Shown here piece after piece: positions 7,319-14,160 of a stretch of DNA of 28,884 nucleotides (its first letter is position 1; each line of letters begins with the position of its first letter). Origin of the DNA: an uncultured bacterium (GTDB taxonomy: Bacteria > Verrucomicrobiota > Verrucomicrobiia > Opitutales > Intestinicryptomonadaceae); NCBI GenBank assembly GCA_905214995.1, contig CAJMOT010000013.1:1-28884 (forward strand), given 5' to 3'. The notes beneath the pieces are model-generated. The model did no database searches and was not told the DNA's origin. It saw only the letters and a list, made by a program, of their open reading frames with translations. The position numbers and the translations under genes are program-made.

Positions 7319-8044
7319 ATGTACACGGTTGTTTGCATGAAATGGGGCGACAAATACGGCCCCGAATACGTCAACAGGCTATTCAATATGGTCGCGCGCA
7401 ACACGACGCTGCCGTTCAAATTCGTCTGCTTTACCGACGACTCAAAGGGGCTGCTTCCGGAAATCGACGCCCGCCCCCTCCCGCAAATGGATCTCCCTCC
7501 CGACAAGGAGCGCGGCTGGCGCAAGCTCTCCCTGTTCAGAAAGGACGTCGGGCTCGAAGGCCGCGTGCTCTTCCTCGACCTCGACACCGTGATAGTCGGC
7601 AACATCGACGGCTACTTCACGATGGACGGGAAATTCATCTTCATCAAGCACTGGAAGCCCTCCGAAAAGCACGGGATCGGCGAAACGGGCGTCTACCGCT
7701 TCGAGGCGGGCGAGCTGCAATTCCTCTACGACGACTTCATGGCGAACATGGAAAAAATAAAGGCCTCCTACCGCCACGAACAGGCGTATGTCGGCGACGT
7801 CCTCTCAAAGAGGGGGCTTGCGGGCTTCTGGCCGCCGGAGTGGATGCCGAGCTTCAAATATACCTGCATGAGGCCGTTTCCGCTGAACTTTTTCCTCGAA
7901 CCCGTCCTTCCTAAAGGCGCGAAGATGGTGATATTCCACGGCAACCCCACGCCCGACCAGGCGCTCTCCGGCAAGGTCAAGGGCATAAAAAAATTCGTGA
8001 GGTTCGTCAAAACCCCCGAATGGCTCAAACGCAACTGGCGCTAA
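7319..8044 (+). CDS. Glycosyltransferase with GT-A fold and DxD motif
   Basis: The protein has 241 residues from the ATG at 7319, the best start because the in-frame TTG at 7280 lies upstream of the predicted transcription start. It begins MYTVVCMKWGDKYGPEYVNR and continues FKFVCFTDD. The GT-A metal-binding motif is in VLFLDLDTVIVGNIDGYF (DLD at 87-89), and VIFHGNPTPDQAL near the end is a conserved block of this group. It resembles small GT8-like transferases of polysaccharide or lipopolysaccharide clusters. A PIG-L deacetylase gene follows after a single base, so the two products probably act on the same sugar. Donor and acceptor are unknown. Confidence 0.75.
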   Translation: MYTVVCMKWGDKYGPEYVNRLFNMVARNTTLPFKFVCFTDDSKGLLPEIDARPLPQMDLPPDKERGWRKLSLFRKDVGLEGRVLFLDLDTVIVGNIDGYFTMDGKFIFIKHWKPSEKHGIGETGVYRFEAGELQFLYDDFMANMEKIKASYRHEQAYVGDVLSKRGLAGFWPPEWMPSFKYTCMRPFPLNFFLEPVLPKGAKMVIFHGNPTPDQALSGKVKGIKKFVRFVKTPEWLKRNWR

Positions 8045-8045
8045 A

Positions 8046-8729
8046 ATGAAAAAAACCGTACTCGTACTCGCCCCGCACAATGACGACGAAACCCTCGGAT
8101 GCGGCGCGACCATCGCCAAGCACGCCGACACGGGCGACGACGTGTATGTCGCTACCCTCACCTCGATCGAGGACGGGCACCCCGTGATGAAGCCCAACAA
8201 GGACGTCATACGCGCCGAGACGATAGAGGCCATGCGGATTTTGGGGGTTCCGCGCCAAAACATAATTTTCAGGGATCTGCCCAACGTGCTGCTCAACGAC
8301 ATTCCGATGCACGAAGTCAACAAGGTGGTGCACGACGTAATCGAACAGGTCTCGCCCGACGTGCTGTACGTGCCGTTCATGTACGACCTGCACAAAGACC
8401 ACCGCGAAATCCTCTATGCGGCGCAGGTTGCGGCGCGCACCTGCACGCCGACCGGCAGGAAAATCAAGGAAATTTACATGTACGAAACGCTCTCGGAAAC
8501 CCACTGGAACATAGACCACACCGAGGGCGGATTCCTCCCCAATGTTTTCAACAACATAGAGGAGTACATCGACAAAAAAGTCGAGGCGGTAAAAGCCTAC
8601 AAGAGCCAGCTGAAAACCTATCCCGACGTGCGCTGCGTAGAGGCGATAAAGGCGCTCGCCCTCTTCCGCGGCTCCGTAATGGGCATGGAGCACGCCGAGG
8701 CCTTCGTCCTGGTCCGCAAACTGATGTAA
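8046..8729 (+). CDS. PIG-L (LmbE) family N-acetyl-sugar deacetylase
   Basis: This 227-residue PIG-L/LmbE-family protein belongs to zinc hydrolases that remove the acetyl group from N-acetylglucosamine-type sugars on glycolipids, nucleotide sugars or small thiols. The zinc site is visible: APHNDDETLGCG carries the PHxDDE motif (H11, D13-D14, E15) and LHKDHREI supplies the HxDH (116-119). It has no signal peptide and is cytoplasmic. It begins one base after the stop of the upstream glycosyltransferase and must be co-transcribed with it. The pair suggests transfer of an amino sugar followed or preceded by its deacetylation. BshB-type bacillithiol deacetylases are in the same family, but no other bacillithiol gene is nearby. 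Confidence 0.85.
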   Translation: MKKTVLVLAPHNDDETLGCGATIAKHADTGDDVYVATLTSIEDGHPVMKPNKDVIRAETIEAMRILGVPRQNIIFRDLPNVLLNDIPMHEVNKVVHDVIEQVSPDVLYVPFMYDLHKDHREILYAAQVAARTCTPTGRKIKEIYMYETLSETHWNIDHTEGGFLPNVFNNIEEYIDKKVEAVKAYKSQLKTYPDVRCVEAIKALALFRGSVMGMEHAEAFVLVRKLM

Positions 8730-8913
8730 TCCCTTCTCCCTGACAAGCTCCCATGCGCTTTAAGAGTTCGCTCTGAAAAGCCAAAGCTTCTCCGATTTGG
8801 AGCAACGTTTTTCGGATGCGGGACAAGGGCGGCGGCTCCGCTTCCATTAAAGCGAATGCACGCTTGCGCCTATCGCTTCGCGATGAGGCTATGCCTTTAT
8901 GGATATAAATGAA

Positions 8914-8957
8914 AAGCCGCTTCCGAAGCGCACTCGATGTACGCGAGTAGGCGGCTT
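8914..8957. repeat. Composite hairpin, REP-like unit A
   Basis: AAGCCGC (8914-8920) pairs with GCGGCTT (8951-8957). Inside, ACTCG (8932-8936) pairs with CGAGT (8944-8948), and an alternative small hairpin CGCTT-CCG-AAGCG overlaps the left arm. The AAGCCGC arm is shared with the larger hairpin 90 bp to the right. Confidence 0.5.
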
Positions 8958-9043
8958 ATTCAAAAGCGACGCTTTTTACTTTGGAGCGCGTCAAAAGCAT
9001 TCTCCACAAAATGGGCGGCGTCAAAAGGGCATTCAAACGAGTA

Positions 9044-9108
9044 TGGGAAAGCCGCCAAGGGCGCGCGTGGCGTATTGGAATACGCAAGCGGTCTTGGCGG
9101 CTTTCCCA
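9044..9108. repeat. Nested 16-bp hairpin, REP-like unit B / 3' UTR structure
   Basis: A perfect 16-bp stem is formed by 9044-9059 (TGGGAAAGCCGCCAAG) and 9093-9108 (CTTGGCGGCTTTCCCA). A second perfect 7-bp hairpin is nested in its loop (GCGTATT 9070-9076, AATACGC 9079-9085, 2-nt loop). It begins 18 nt beyond the rubrerythrin stop, so it would sit in the 3' end of the perR-rbr transcript and could stop or protect it. No T-tract follows on either strand, so it is not a textbook terminator. Confidence 0.65.
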
Positions 9109-9126
9109 ACGGAGTCATTCGCCAAA

Positions 9127-9699
9127 TCAGAAGTTGTCGGCGAGGATCTCAAAGAACGCCTGCGGGTGCGCGCACGCAGGGCACTTTTGGGGGGCTTCAG
9201 CGCCGGTGAATACGAATCCGCAGTTGCGGCACTTCCACGCTATGGGCGCGCCCTTTTTGAAGACTTGCCCGTCGGCGATGTTTTGGGCGAGCTTCAAATA
9301 GCGCTCTTCGTGGTGCTTTTCCACCGCGGCTATGTTTTTAAAGACCGCGGCGATTTCGGCGAATCCCTCCTCTTCGGCGTCTTTTGCGCCTTTGGCGTAA
9401 ATTTCCGACCACTCCTCGTGCTCTCCGGCCGCCGCCATTTTGAGGCATGCGGCGGTGTCGCCGAGGCCGCTCGAATAGGTCGATTCCACCTGGACTTCCG
9501 CGTCCCCGAGGAACTTGTAGAAGCGCTTTGCGTGCTCCTTCTCATTGTCGGCGGTCTCTTGGAATATCGCGGATATCTGCTCGTACCCCTCCTTCTTTGC
9601 GACGCTGGCGAAGAAAGTGTACTTGTTGCGCGCGGCGGATTCGCCGACGAATGCCGCCATCAGGTTTTTTTCGGTTTTTGTTCCCTTTAACGATTTCAT
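9127..9699 (-). CDS. rbr: Rubrerythrin
   Basis: Rubrerythrin is a cytoplasmic non-haem iron protein that reduces hydrogen peroxide in anaerobes. The 190-residue sequence contains the full diiron site at canonical positions: E20, E53 with H56 (DNEKEH), E93 and E96 (GEHEEW), E127 with H130 (AVEKHH). The C-terminal rubredoxin-like domain carries CRNC (C157, C160) and CPAC (C173, C176). The start is the ATG at 9699, which overlaps the perR stop in an ATGA and has an AAGGAA ribosome-binding site. An upstream in-frame extension to 9861 runs through perR and is not used. Translational coupling to perR fits peroxide-induced expression of both. Confidence 0.95.
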   Translation of the reverse strand: MKSLKGTKTEKNLMAAFVGESAARNKYTFFASVAKKEGYEQISAIFQETADNEKEHAKRFYKFLGDAEVQVESTYSSGLGDTAACLKMAAAGEHEEWSEIYAKGAKDAEEEGFAEIAAVFKNIAAVEKHHEERYLKLAQNIADGQVFKKGAPIAWKCRNCGFVFTGAEAPQKCPACAHPQAFFEILADNF

Positions 9700-10133
9700 A
9701 GTCTGTTTTCCTTGGTGTTGGGTTGAAGTTTTTTTGAGCACTTCGGGCAATAGCCCGAAAACAGGACGCTCGCCGAATCCGCGGAAAAGCCGCCCCCGAG
9801 GGACGATAGCAGCCCGCGACGGGCGGAGGGGCGAATGCGGACGTCGAATATCGCGCCGCACTTTTTGCAGGCAAAGTGCGAATGCTCCGAAGTGTCGCAG
9901 TCGAAGCGCGAGACATCGCCGAGGTCGAGGCGCGAGATCTCCCCGTCCGAGGCGAGCGAGCCGAGATTGCGGTAGACGGTCCCGAGGCTTATGTTGGGGA
10001 TTTCGCCCCTCACGGCGTCGTAGACTTCCGCGGCCGTCGGGTGACCGAGGCCGCCCGACCTCACCGTATCGAGAATCAGCCTGCGCTGCCTGGAGCCGCG
10101 CTTGCAGTTTTTTGACGCCGCATGGTTTTTCAT
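9696..10133 (-). CDS. perR: PerR-type peroxide-sensing Fur-family repressor
   Basis: This 145-residue Fur-family regulator has an N-terminal winged helix (HPTAAEVYDAV, ISLGTVYRNLGSL) and a C-terminal metal-binding domain. The residues fit PerR rather than Fur: D78, H84, H86 and D97 keep the spacing of the Bacillus PerR regulatory-site residues D85, H91, H93 and D104, and H31 matches H37, the oxidisable His. The structural zinc site is C89/C92 (CKKC) and C129/C132 (CPKC). PerR represses peroxide-defence genes until metal-catalysed His oxidation releases it. Its stop overlaps the start of rubrerythrin by 4 nt. A Fur/PerR-type operator lies about 40 bp upstream, indicating autoregulation. Confidence 0.93.
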   Translation of the reverse strand: MKNHAASKNCKRGSRQRRLILDTVRSGGLGHPTAAEVYDAVRGEIPNISLGTVYRNLGSLASDGEISRLDLGDVSRFDCDTSEHSHFACKKCGAIFDVRIRPSARRGLLSSLGGGFSADSASVLFSGYCPKCSKKLQPNTKENRL

Positions 10134-10173
10134 AGCCCGTACCGCAGCGGCATTCCGAAAGCCTGAATGCCGC

Positions 10174-10192
10174 TCAAATAATAATCATTATC
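10174..10192. promoter_or_regulatory. Fur/PerR-type operator between perR and the ZIP gene
   Basis: This AT-rich 19-mer matches the classic Fur box (GATAATGATAATCATTATC) at 15 of 19 positions and contains the perfect palindrome ATAAT-C-ATTAT (10181-10191), also the core of PerR boxes. It sits 41 bp before perR and 17 bp before the -35 of the divergent ZIP gene, so it could serve both. Fur and PerR boxes overlap in sequence; adjacency to perR favours PerR. Confidence 0.75.
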
Positions 10193-10208
10193 GTTATTGT
10201 TTATATCC

Positions 10209-10238
10209 TTGACTCGCCGCGTCAAGAAATTTTATAAA
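10209..10238 (+). promoter_or_regulatory. Promoter of the ZIP transporter gene
   Basis: TTGACT (10209-10214), an 18-nt spacer and TATAAA (10233-10238) form a good sigma70-type promoter. The predicted start site (about 10245) is only about 5 nt before the ATG. The -35 is part of the inverted repeat CTTGAC/GTCAAG (10208-10213, 10221-10226), a possible extra regulator site. Confidence 0.65.
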
Positions 10239-10249
10239 AAAAAATAAAA

Positions 10250-11047
10250 ATGAACGACGGCGCACTGATTCCATTTCTGCTGACGCTGATCGCCGGAGGA
10301 GCGACGGCGATAGGCGCGGGACTTACATTCGTCATACGCAAAAACGACTTCCGCGTTCTCGCGCTCGGCATGAGCTTTTCCGCGGGGGTGATGATATACG
10401 TCTCGTTTATGGACATCATGCCTATGTCGGTCGAATTCATGGGCGGCGAGGCGAGCCCGATGGCGGGAAAGCTCGGCAGGGCCGCGGCATACGCGATGTT
10501 TTTCGCCGGAGTCGCCGCGGCCGCCGTAATAGACTATCTGGTGCCCGAACACGTGGAATCCGACAAAATCGGCGGCTGTCCGCAATGCGAAACAAAATCC
10601 AAAACGAAGCACGCCGCGCTGCTCACCGCCATCGCCATAAGCGTCCACAACTTTCCGGAGGGACTCTCGGTGTTTGTGACCAGCCTTGAAGACGTGAAGA
10701 TGGGCATAGCCATCGCCTTCGCCATAACCCTGCACAACATACCGGAAGGCATCTCCGTGGCTCTTCCGCTTTACAACGCCACGGGCGACAAAAAGCGCGC
10801 GTTCTGGACGGCGTCGCTCTCGGGGCTCGCCGAACCCGCGGGGGCGGTCGCCGCATACCTGATTTTCGCGCCGATATTGACGCCTGCCGCAGTGGGCGGG
10901 GCGCTTGCGCTCACCGCGGGCATAATGGTCTACATATCGCTCGACGAGCTCCTGCCTATGGCGAAGGAATACGGACAGGAGCACTACGGGATATTCGGGG
11001 TTTTCGCGGGAATGGCGTTTATAGCGATAGGCTCGCTCGCGTTCTGA
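10250..11047 (+). CDS. zupT: ZIP-family divalent metal importer (ZupT-like)
   Basis: The 265-residue membrane protein is close to the ~257 residues of E. coli ZupT, which imports Zn2+, Fe2+, Mn2+ and other divalent cations. The metal path is marked by HNFPEG (133-138) in helix 4 and HNIPEG (162-167) in helix 5, with SAGVMIYVSFMDIMP near helix 2 and ISLDELLPMAKEYG near the end. A GCPQCETKSK loop (C110, C113) before helix 4 may bind metal. It is divergent from perR and shares its intergenic operator, so uptake of iron or manganese is probably tied to peroxide stress. There is no ribosome-binding site and the leader is predicted to be very short. Confidence 0.9.
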   Translation: MNDGALIPFLLTLIAGGATAIGAGLTFVIRKNDFRVLALGMSFSAGVMIYVSFMDIMPMSVEFMGGEASPMAGKLGRAAAYAMFFAGVAAAAVIDYLVPEHVESDKIGGCPQCETKSKTKHAALLTAIAISVHNFPEGLSVFVTSLEDVKMGIAIAFAITLHNIPEGISVALPLYNATGDKKRAFWTASLSGLAEPAGAVAAYLIFAPILTPAAVGGALALTAGIMVYISLDELLPMAKEYGQEHYGIFGVFAGMAFIAIGSLAF

Positions 11048-11118
11048 GGCGGCGCATGGGGCGGAAAAAATAAAAAATATTGCGCAGGGAAAATCCGCGC
11101 TTACTTTCCGGTAAAAAT

Positions 11119-11532
11119 ATGTGGCAAATCTACGCTCTGCTCTCCGCATTCTTCGCCGCGCTCACCGCGATATTCGCAAAAATCGGCGTAAGCGACATAA
11201 ATTCAAACCTCGCCACGGCGATAAGAACCGCGGCAATACTCGCGATCGCATGGGCGGCGGCGTTCGCGACATGCGACGTCTCGCAGATTCGCCGCATTTC
11301 GGGGCACGCTTTTTTGTTCCTGATTTTGAGCGGTTGCGCTACGGGATTGTCGTGGCTGTTTTATTTCAAGGCGCTGAAGCTTGCGGACGCCTCGAAAGTG
11401 GCGCCGGTGGACAAGCTGAGCGTGGTGTTTACAACGGTTCTCGCCTTTCTGATACTCGGCGAGCAGCCGTCGCTGAAAGTTGTAGCCGGATGCGCGCTGA
11501 TATTCGCCGGAGCTCTCGCAATAATAATTTAA
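11119..11532 (+). CDS. Small EamA/DMT-family permease
   Basis: The product is a 137-residue, half-size member of the drug/metabolite transporter superfamily with about five membrane helices, as in the short EamA proteins that pair to form a ten-helix unit. Typical stretches are MWQIYALLSAFFAALTAIFA at the N-terminus and WLFYFKALKLADASKVAPVD, the EamA signature around helix 3-4. The ATG at 11119 is preferred over the in-frame TTG at 11080 because family members start with this Met-Trp. It lies 71 nt after the ZIP gene on the same strand. Substrate is unknown. Confidence 0.82.
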   Translation: MWQIYALLSAFFAALTAIFAKIGVSDINSNLATAIRTAAILAIAWAAAFATCDVSQIRRISGHAFLFLILSGCATGLSWLFYFKALKLADASKVAPVDKLSVVFTTVLAFLILGEQPSLKVVAGCALIFAGALAIII

Positions 11533-11887
11533 CCGAGCCGATTCTCCGCTTGGAAAACGCCGCTTTAATTTTTCCCTTGCGCGCGGACAAAAAAAGCTTT
11601 TCCAAAACCGATTCAGCGCCGCACTGTACGCCACCCTCTCCAACGCCGCTTTAATCCATGTTCCGCCAATTCCGGAACACAATAAACTTCAACCGACGCC
11701 GCAACGGAGGAGCCGTTTATTTGATTTTGCGCCGCGCGCAAACAGATAAACGGTTAATGAAACTTGGGATTCGGTTTTTGCCCAATATCCGGCCAATCCC
11801 CAATTAAACATAATCGCTTCTCCTCCGCAATCGCAAGGGAGGACAGGCGCATTGCAAAGCAATCGCCGCAAGGGGGCTTTGTCCCCT
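11533..11887. other. 355-bp intergenic region, no gene supported
   Basis: This space lies between the EamA permease and the tail of the PEP-CTERM remnant, which converge. It contains a short direct repeat (AACGCCGCTTTAAT near 11558 and 11641) and, at its right end, the hairpin cluster at 11821-11911. A minus-strand frame crosses it but reads through the hairpins and is unlike any known protein. No terminator with a T-tract is evident. Confidence 0.5.
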
Positions 11888-11911
11888 TCAATGGCTGGCG
11901 CGCCTCGCGCC
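11821..11911. repeat. Cluster of four short hairpins
   Basis: Four perfect or near-perfect stems follow one another in 91 bp: TCCTCC/GGAGGA (11821-11826, 11838-11843); GGCGcATTGC-AAA-GCAATCGCC (11846-11867, one bulge); AAGGGG/CCCCTT (11870-11875, 11883-11888); GGCGCG-CCT-CGCGCC (11897-11911). Each is compact and neither strand has a T-tract after it. It overlaps the degraded 3' end of the PEP-CTERM remnant. Confidence 0.55.
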
Positions 11912-12488
11912 TGCGGGAGCGTTTGAGCGGGTCGCACAGACCCCCTCATATCCAAACCGCCTCTTACGGCGCCTCAGCGCGGCAAAGCCGAGAGCGAGCG
12001 CACCGAAAAAGGCGGCGACTGCGGCGGGTTCGGGAACTTGCGCGAAGCCCACTTGGAGGGAATATCCGTTGTCGAGGGATTCCACCCAGCGGAATATGGC
12101 AACTCCGTTTTCGACGCCTATGGCGTAAAAGTCGCCGTTTGCGCCGTAGACGTTTTCGCCGCAATCGGCAAGATTCAGGGCGCCGCCTTTGCCCGTAAAG
12201 TTTATGCCGATTTTGCCTGAGCCTGCGGACCTTGCGAGGGTTTCCGAAAACACGATTTATCGGTCATTAGAAGCTCGAGCGCGTGGCGGCCAGACTTTTG
12301 AGGGCGAATCCGCCGCCCACGATTTCGCCGCTTTTGAAGTAGGCGATTCCGATGCTTGTCGAATTGTAATGCGCCGCGCCTAATTCTCCGCCCTCCATCA
12401 CGAGAGTCGCAACCTGTTGTCGGAAACGACTTGCGAATTGCCCGCAAAGAGGAGGCCGCGCTCGCGGCGCCGGCGCGCAATCTTCGCG
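11888..12488 (-). pseudogene. Decayed PEP-CTERM gene remnant (C-terminal third)
   Basis: Three minus-strand frame segments match, in order, the C-terminal part of the intact PEP-CTERM protein at 22078-23694. Around 12440-12410 comes LLFAGNSQVVSDNR, then ATLVMEGGELGAA and IGIAYFK in another frame down to a stop near 12270. Last comes FSETLARSAGSGKIGINFTG through VENGVAIFRWVES, GYSLQVGFAQVPEP and a hydrophobic/RRRKRR tail. At least two frame changes and a stop separate them, about 25 residues are deleted, and the tail runs 22 residues past the Arg cluster into the hairpin region. The N-terminal two thirds are absent; GH30 lies directly upstream. It is probably not expressed as a functional protein. 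Confidence 0.8.
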
Positions 12489-14062
12489 CTATAAATTCCA
12501 AGTCAGCGTCGCAATCGAGCGCGGGGTGAGGACGAAAGAACCGCTCGCGCCGGAGGCGGTTTTGGCGAGATTTGAAGCGGAGTCGGTTTTAAAGGCATCG
12601 AAAGGCTTTTTGGCCAAGTCTCCGGAAAACGACACGGGAACGGCATCGAAAGACGAGTTGACGAATACGGCCACAAGCTTTTTCCCGTCGGGAGAGACAA
12701 AGGCGGAACTCCGGACAAGTCGGCGGCTCCGGAAATCTCGACGCGCTTGTAGCCGGGGCGCACGAAGAAACTCCAGTTGCCCAGAGCCCAAAGCAATTTG
12801 TTGTCGCGCGCAACGCCTCCGTTTTCAAGCTTGCCGTCCTTGGGATAGACGCCCGTGAGCGCAAAGTCGCCCTTGACTTCCATTCCCTTCCAATAACCCC
12901 ATCCCTGCGACTGGGCGATTGTCAAGTCCGCGGTTATCAGCCGCCCCATGCATAGGGCGGCCTCAATATCCGCGTTGTTGTCGCTAAACCTGCCCTTTGT
13001 GAAGCCGTCGCAAGTTTTCGGCCCGTAATTCGGCAGAAGGCACCATTCCGTTTGCAGAAACCCGAGCCCGTATTTCGAAATCTCGCCAATCAAGTCCTCC
13101 CTGATTTTCGGCATTTCCGCAAACCGCTTTCCCGAATGGTAAGCGTGCGCCGCCCACAGGCGTTCGAGGTGTTTCAAGCCGCCGATATAGTTGGGGGACG
13201 ACTTGTCGAAAAACTGTTTCAGCTGGCCGAACGGCTGCTCCTCTTTTGGGCATTTTCTATTCTTCCCCCACCAGCTCTTGGCTCCGTCTACGGGAGCTTG
13301 CAGGCTGGCGGACTCTCCGAGCAGGATCTTCGTGCCTTCGAGCCCCGATTCTTCGATGGACTTGTCGAGCTCCCGCGCGAGTTTCGCCATTTCGGAATTC
13401 CTCCACATGCTGCCCTCCTGGCGCGGGGAATCCCACGGAACCTGAGGCTCGTTTATAGGGCTTATGTATTTTATGTCATACCCGAGACCCCTAAGATGCT
13501 TGGCGACATCGGCCATGTAGCCGGCAAATTTGCCGTAGCAGTCGGGCCTGAGATTGGAGCCGTAATTGTCTTTGTCGCAATAGCCCTTGCCGTTTTTAGT
13601 CCACTGCACGGGAGGGGTGTTGGAGAATATCAGAAATTTGTCGCAGCCGTACTCCTTGGCCTTTTTCATGAAGTACATCTGCCCGGCGCACTTCGACCAA
13701 TCGTAGCCGGAGCCGTCTTTCGTCAGAAACGATTCCGCCCTGCGCTGGTACGGCTCTATATCCGCGCCGTCCTGTTCGAGGGTTCCGCCGCCGATGTTGA
13801 ACCTCCACATTGAAAGCCCGATGCCCTCCGGATTGCCGTCCGCCCCGAATTTTTGGGAAAAGAGCCACTTTGCGATTTGCCCGCGCTGCTCTTCGGGAAA
13901 ATATTTTCCGACGAAATTTCCGCTCCATGCGTCGGCCGCCGCAAAGTGGTCTATCGTTTGGAAAGTTTTTTCGGGATCTATCTCAATCCGCAAACCGTCC
14001 GCACAAGCAAGGGAAACCGCCGCGGAGGAAAGCCCAACCGTCAATGTATCGCGCATATTCAT
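12489..14062 (-). CDS. Secreted GH30-family glycoside hydrolase, frame broken near the 3' end
   Basis: This is a GH30-type retaining glycosidase (clan GH-A; the family includes xylanases, beta-1,6-galactanases and glucosylceramidases). From the ATG at 14062, residues 1-21 form a signal peptide (cleavage near ACA). FQTIDHFAAADAWSGNFVGK opens the barrel, the acid/base is E205 in YISPINEPQVPW and the nucleophile E339 in GLGFLQTEWCLLP. After EISGAADLSG, near 12715, the frame changes: the correct C-terminal strands (RSSAFVSPDGKKLVAVFVN to ATLTWNL) continue in another frame to the TAG at 12489, while the original frame runs as nonsense to 12503. One missing base would explain this. The barrel is intact but the beta-sandwich is not, so the enzyme may be dead, or the base may be a sequencing error. 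Confidence 0.85.
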
Positions 14063-14071
14063 ACGCAACAA

Positions 14072-14100
14072 CAGATAACCGCTCGGCGGGGAACGGTCAA
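14072..14100 (-). promoter_or_regulatory. Predicted promoter of the GH30 gene
   Basis: On the minus strand, TTGACC (14100-14095), a 17-nt spacer and TATCTG (14077-14072) precede the ATG at 14062 by 9 nt. The expected start site is about 14065, so the leader is at most a few bases. The in-frame TTG at 14071 would lie before the start site and is rejected. Confidence 0.55.
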
Positions 14101-14160
14101 CAATATTGCGCCGGAAAAAATGCTTAAACAGTTAAAAAGGCGCGCCGCAAAAGCCGAAAT

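Larger units (their letters stand above)
8730..9126. other. 397-bp intergenic region with hairpins, no gene supported
   Basis: This space separates the converging PIG-L and rubrerythrin genes. I see no credible gene: the short frames here run antisense into rubrerythrin or lack a start site. It holds several inverted repeats: ATCGC/GCGAT at 8872-8884, the composite hairpin at 8914-8957 and the large nested hairpin at 9044-9108. A near-direct repeat (GCGTCAAAAGCATTC near 8987 and GCGTCAAAAGGGCATTC near 9018) lies between the two large hairpins. Confidence 0.6.

Noticed and set aside
8899..9690. Plus-strand open frame of about 263 codons
   Set aside because: Most of it is antisense to rubrerythrin, whose diiron and rubredoxin motifs are all on the minus strand; high GC leaves such frames open.
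9700..9861. N-terminal extension of rubrerythrin by 54 residues
   Set aside because: The stretch overlaps perR in another frame and is unlike rubrerythrin; the ATGA overlap start gives canonical residue numbering (E20, E53, E127).
11689..11955. Minus-strand open frame of 88 codons
   Set aside because: It reads through four hairpins, has no start signal and no protein-like pattern; treated as non-coding.
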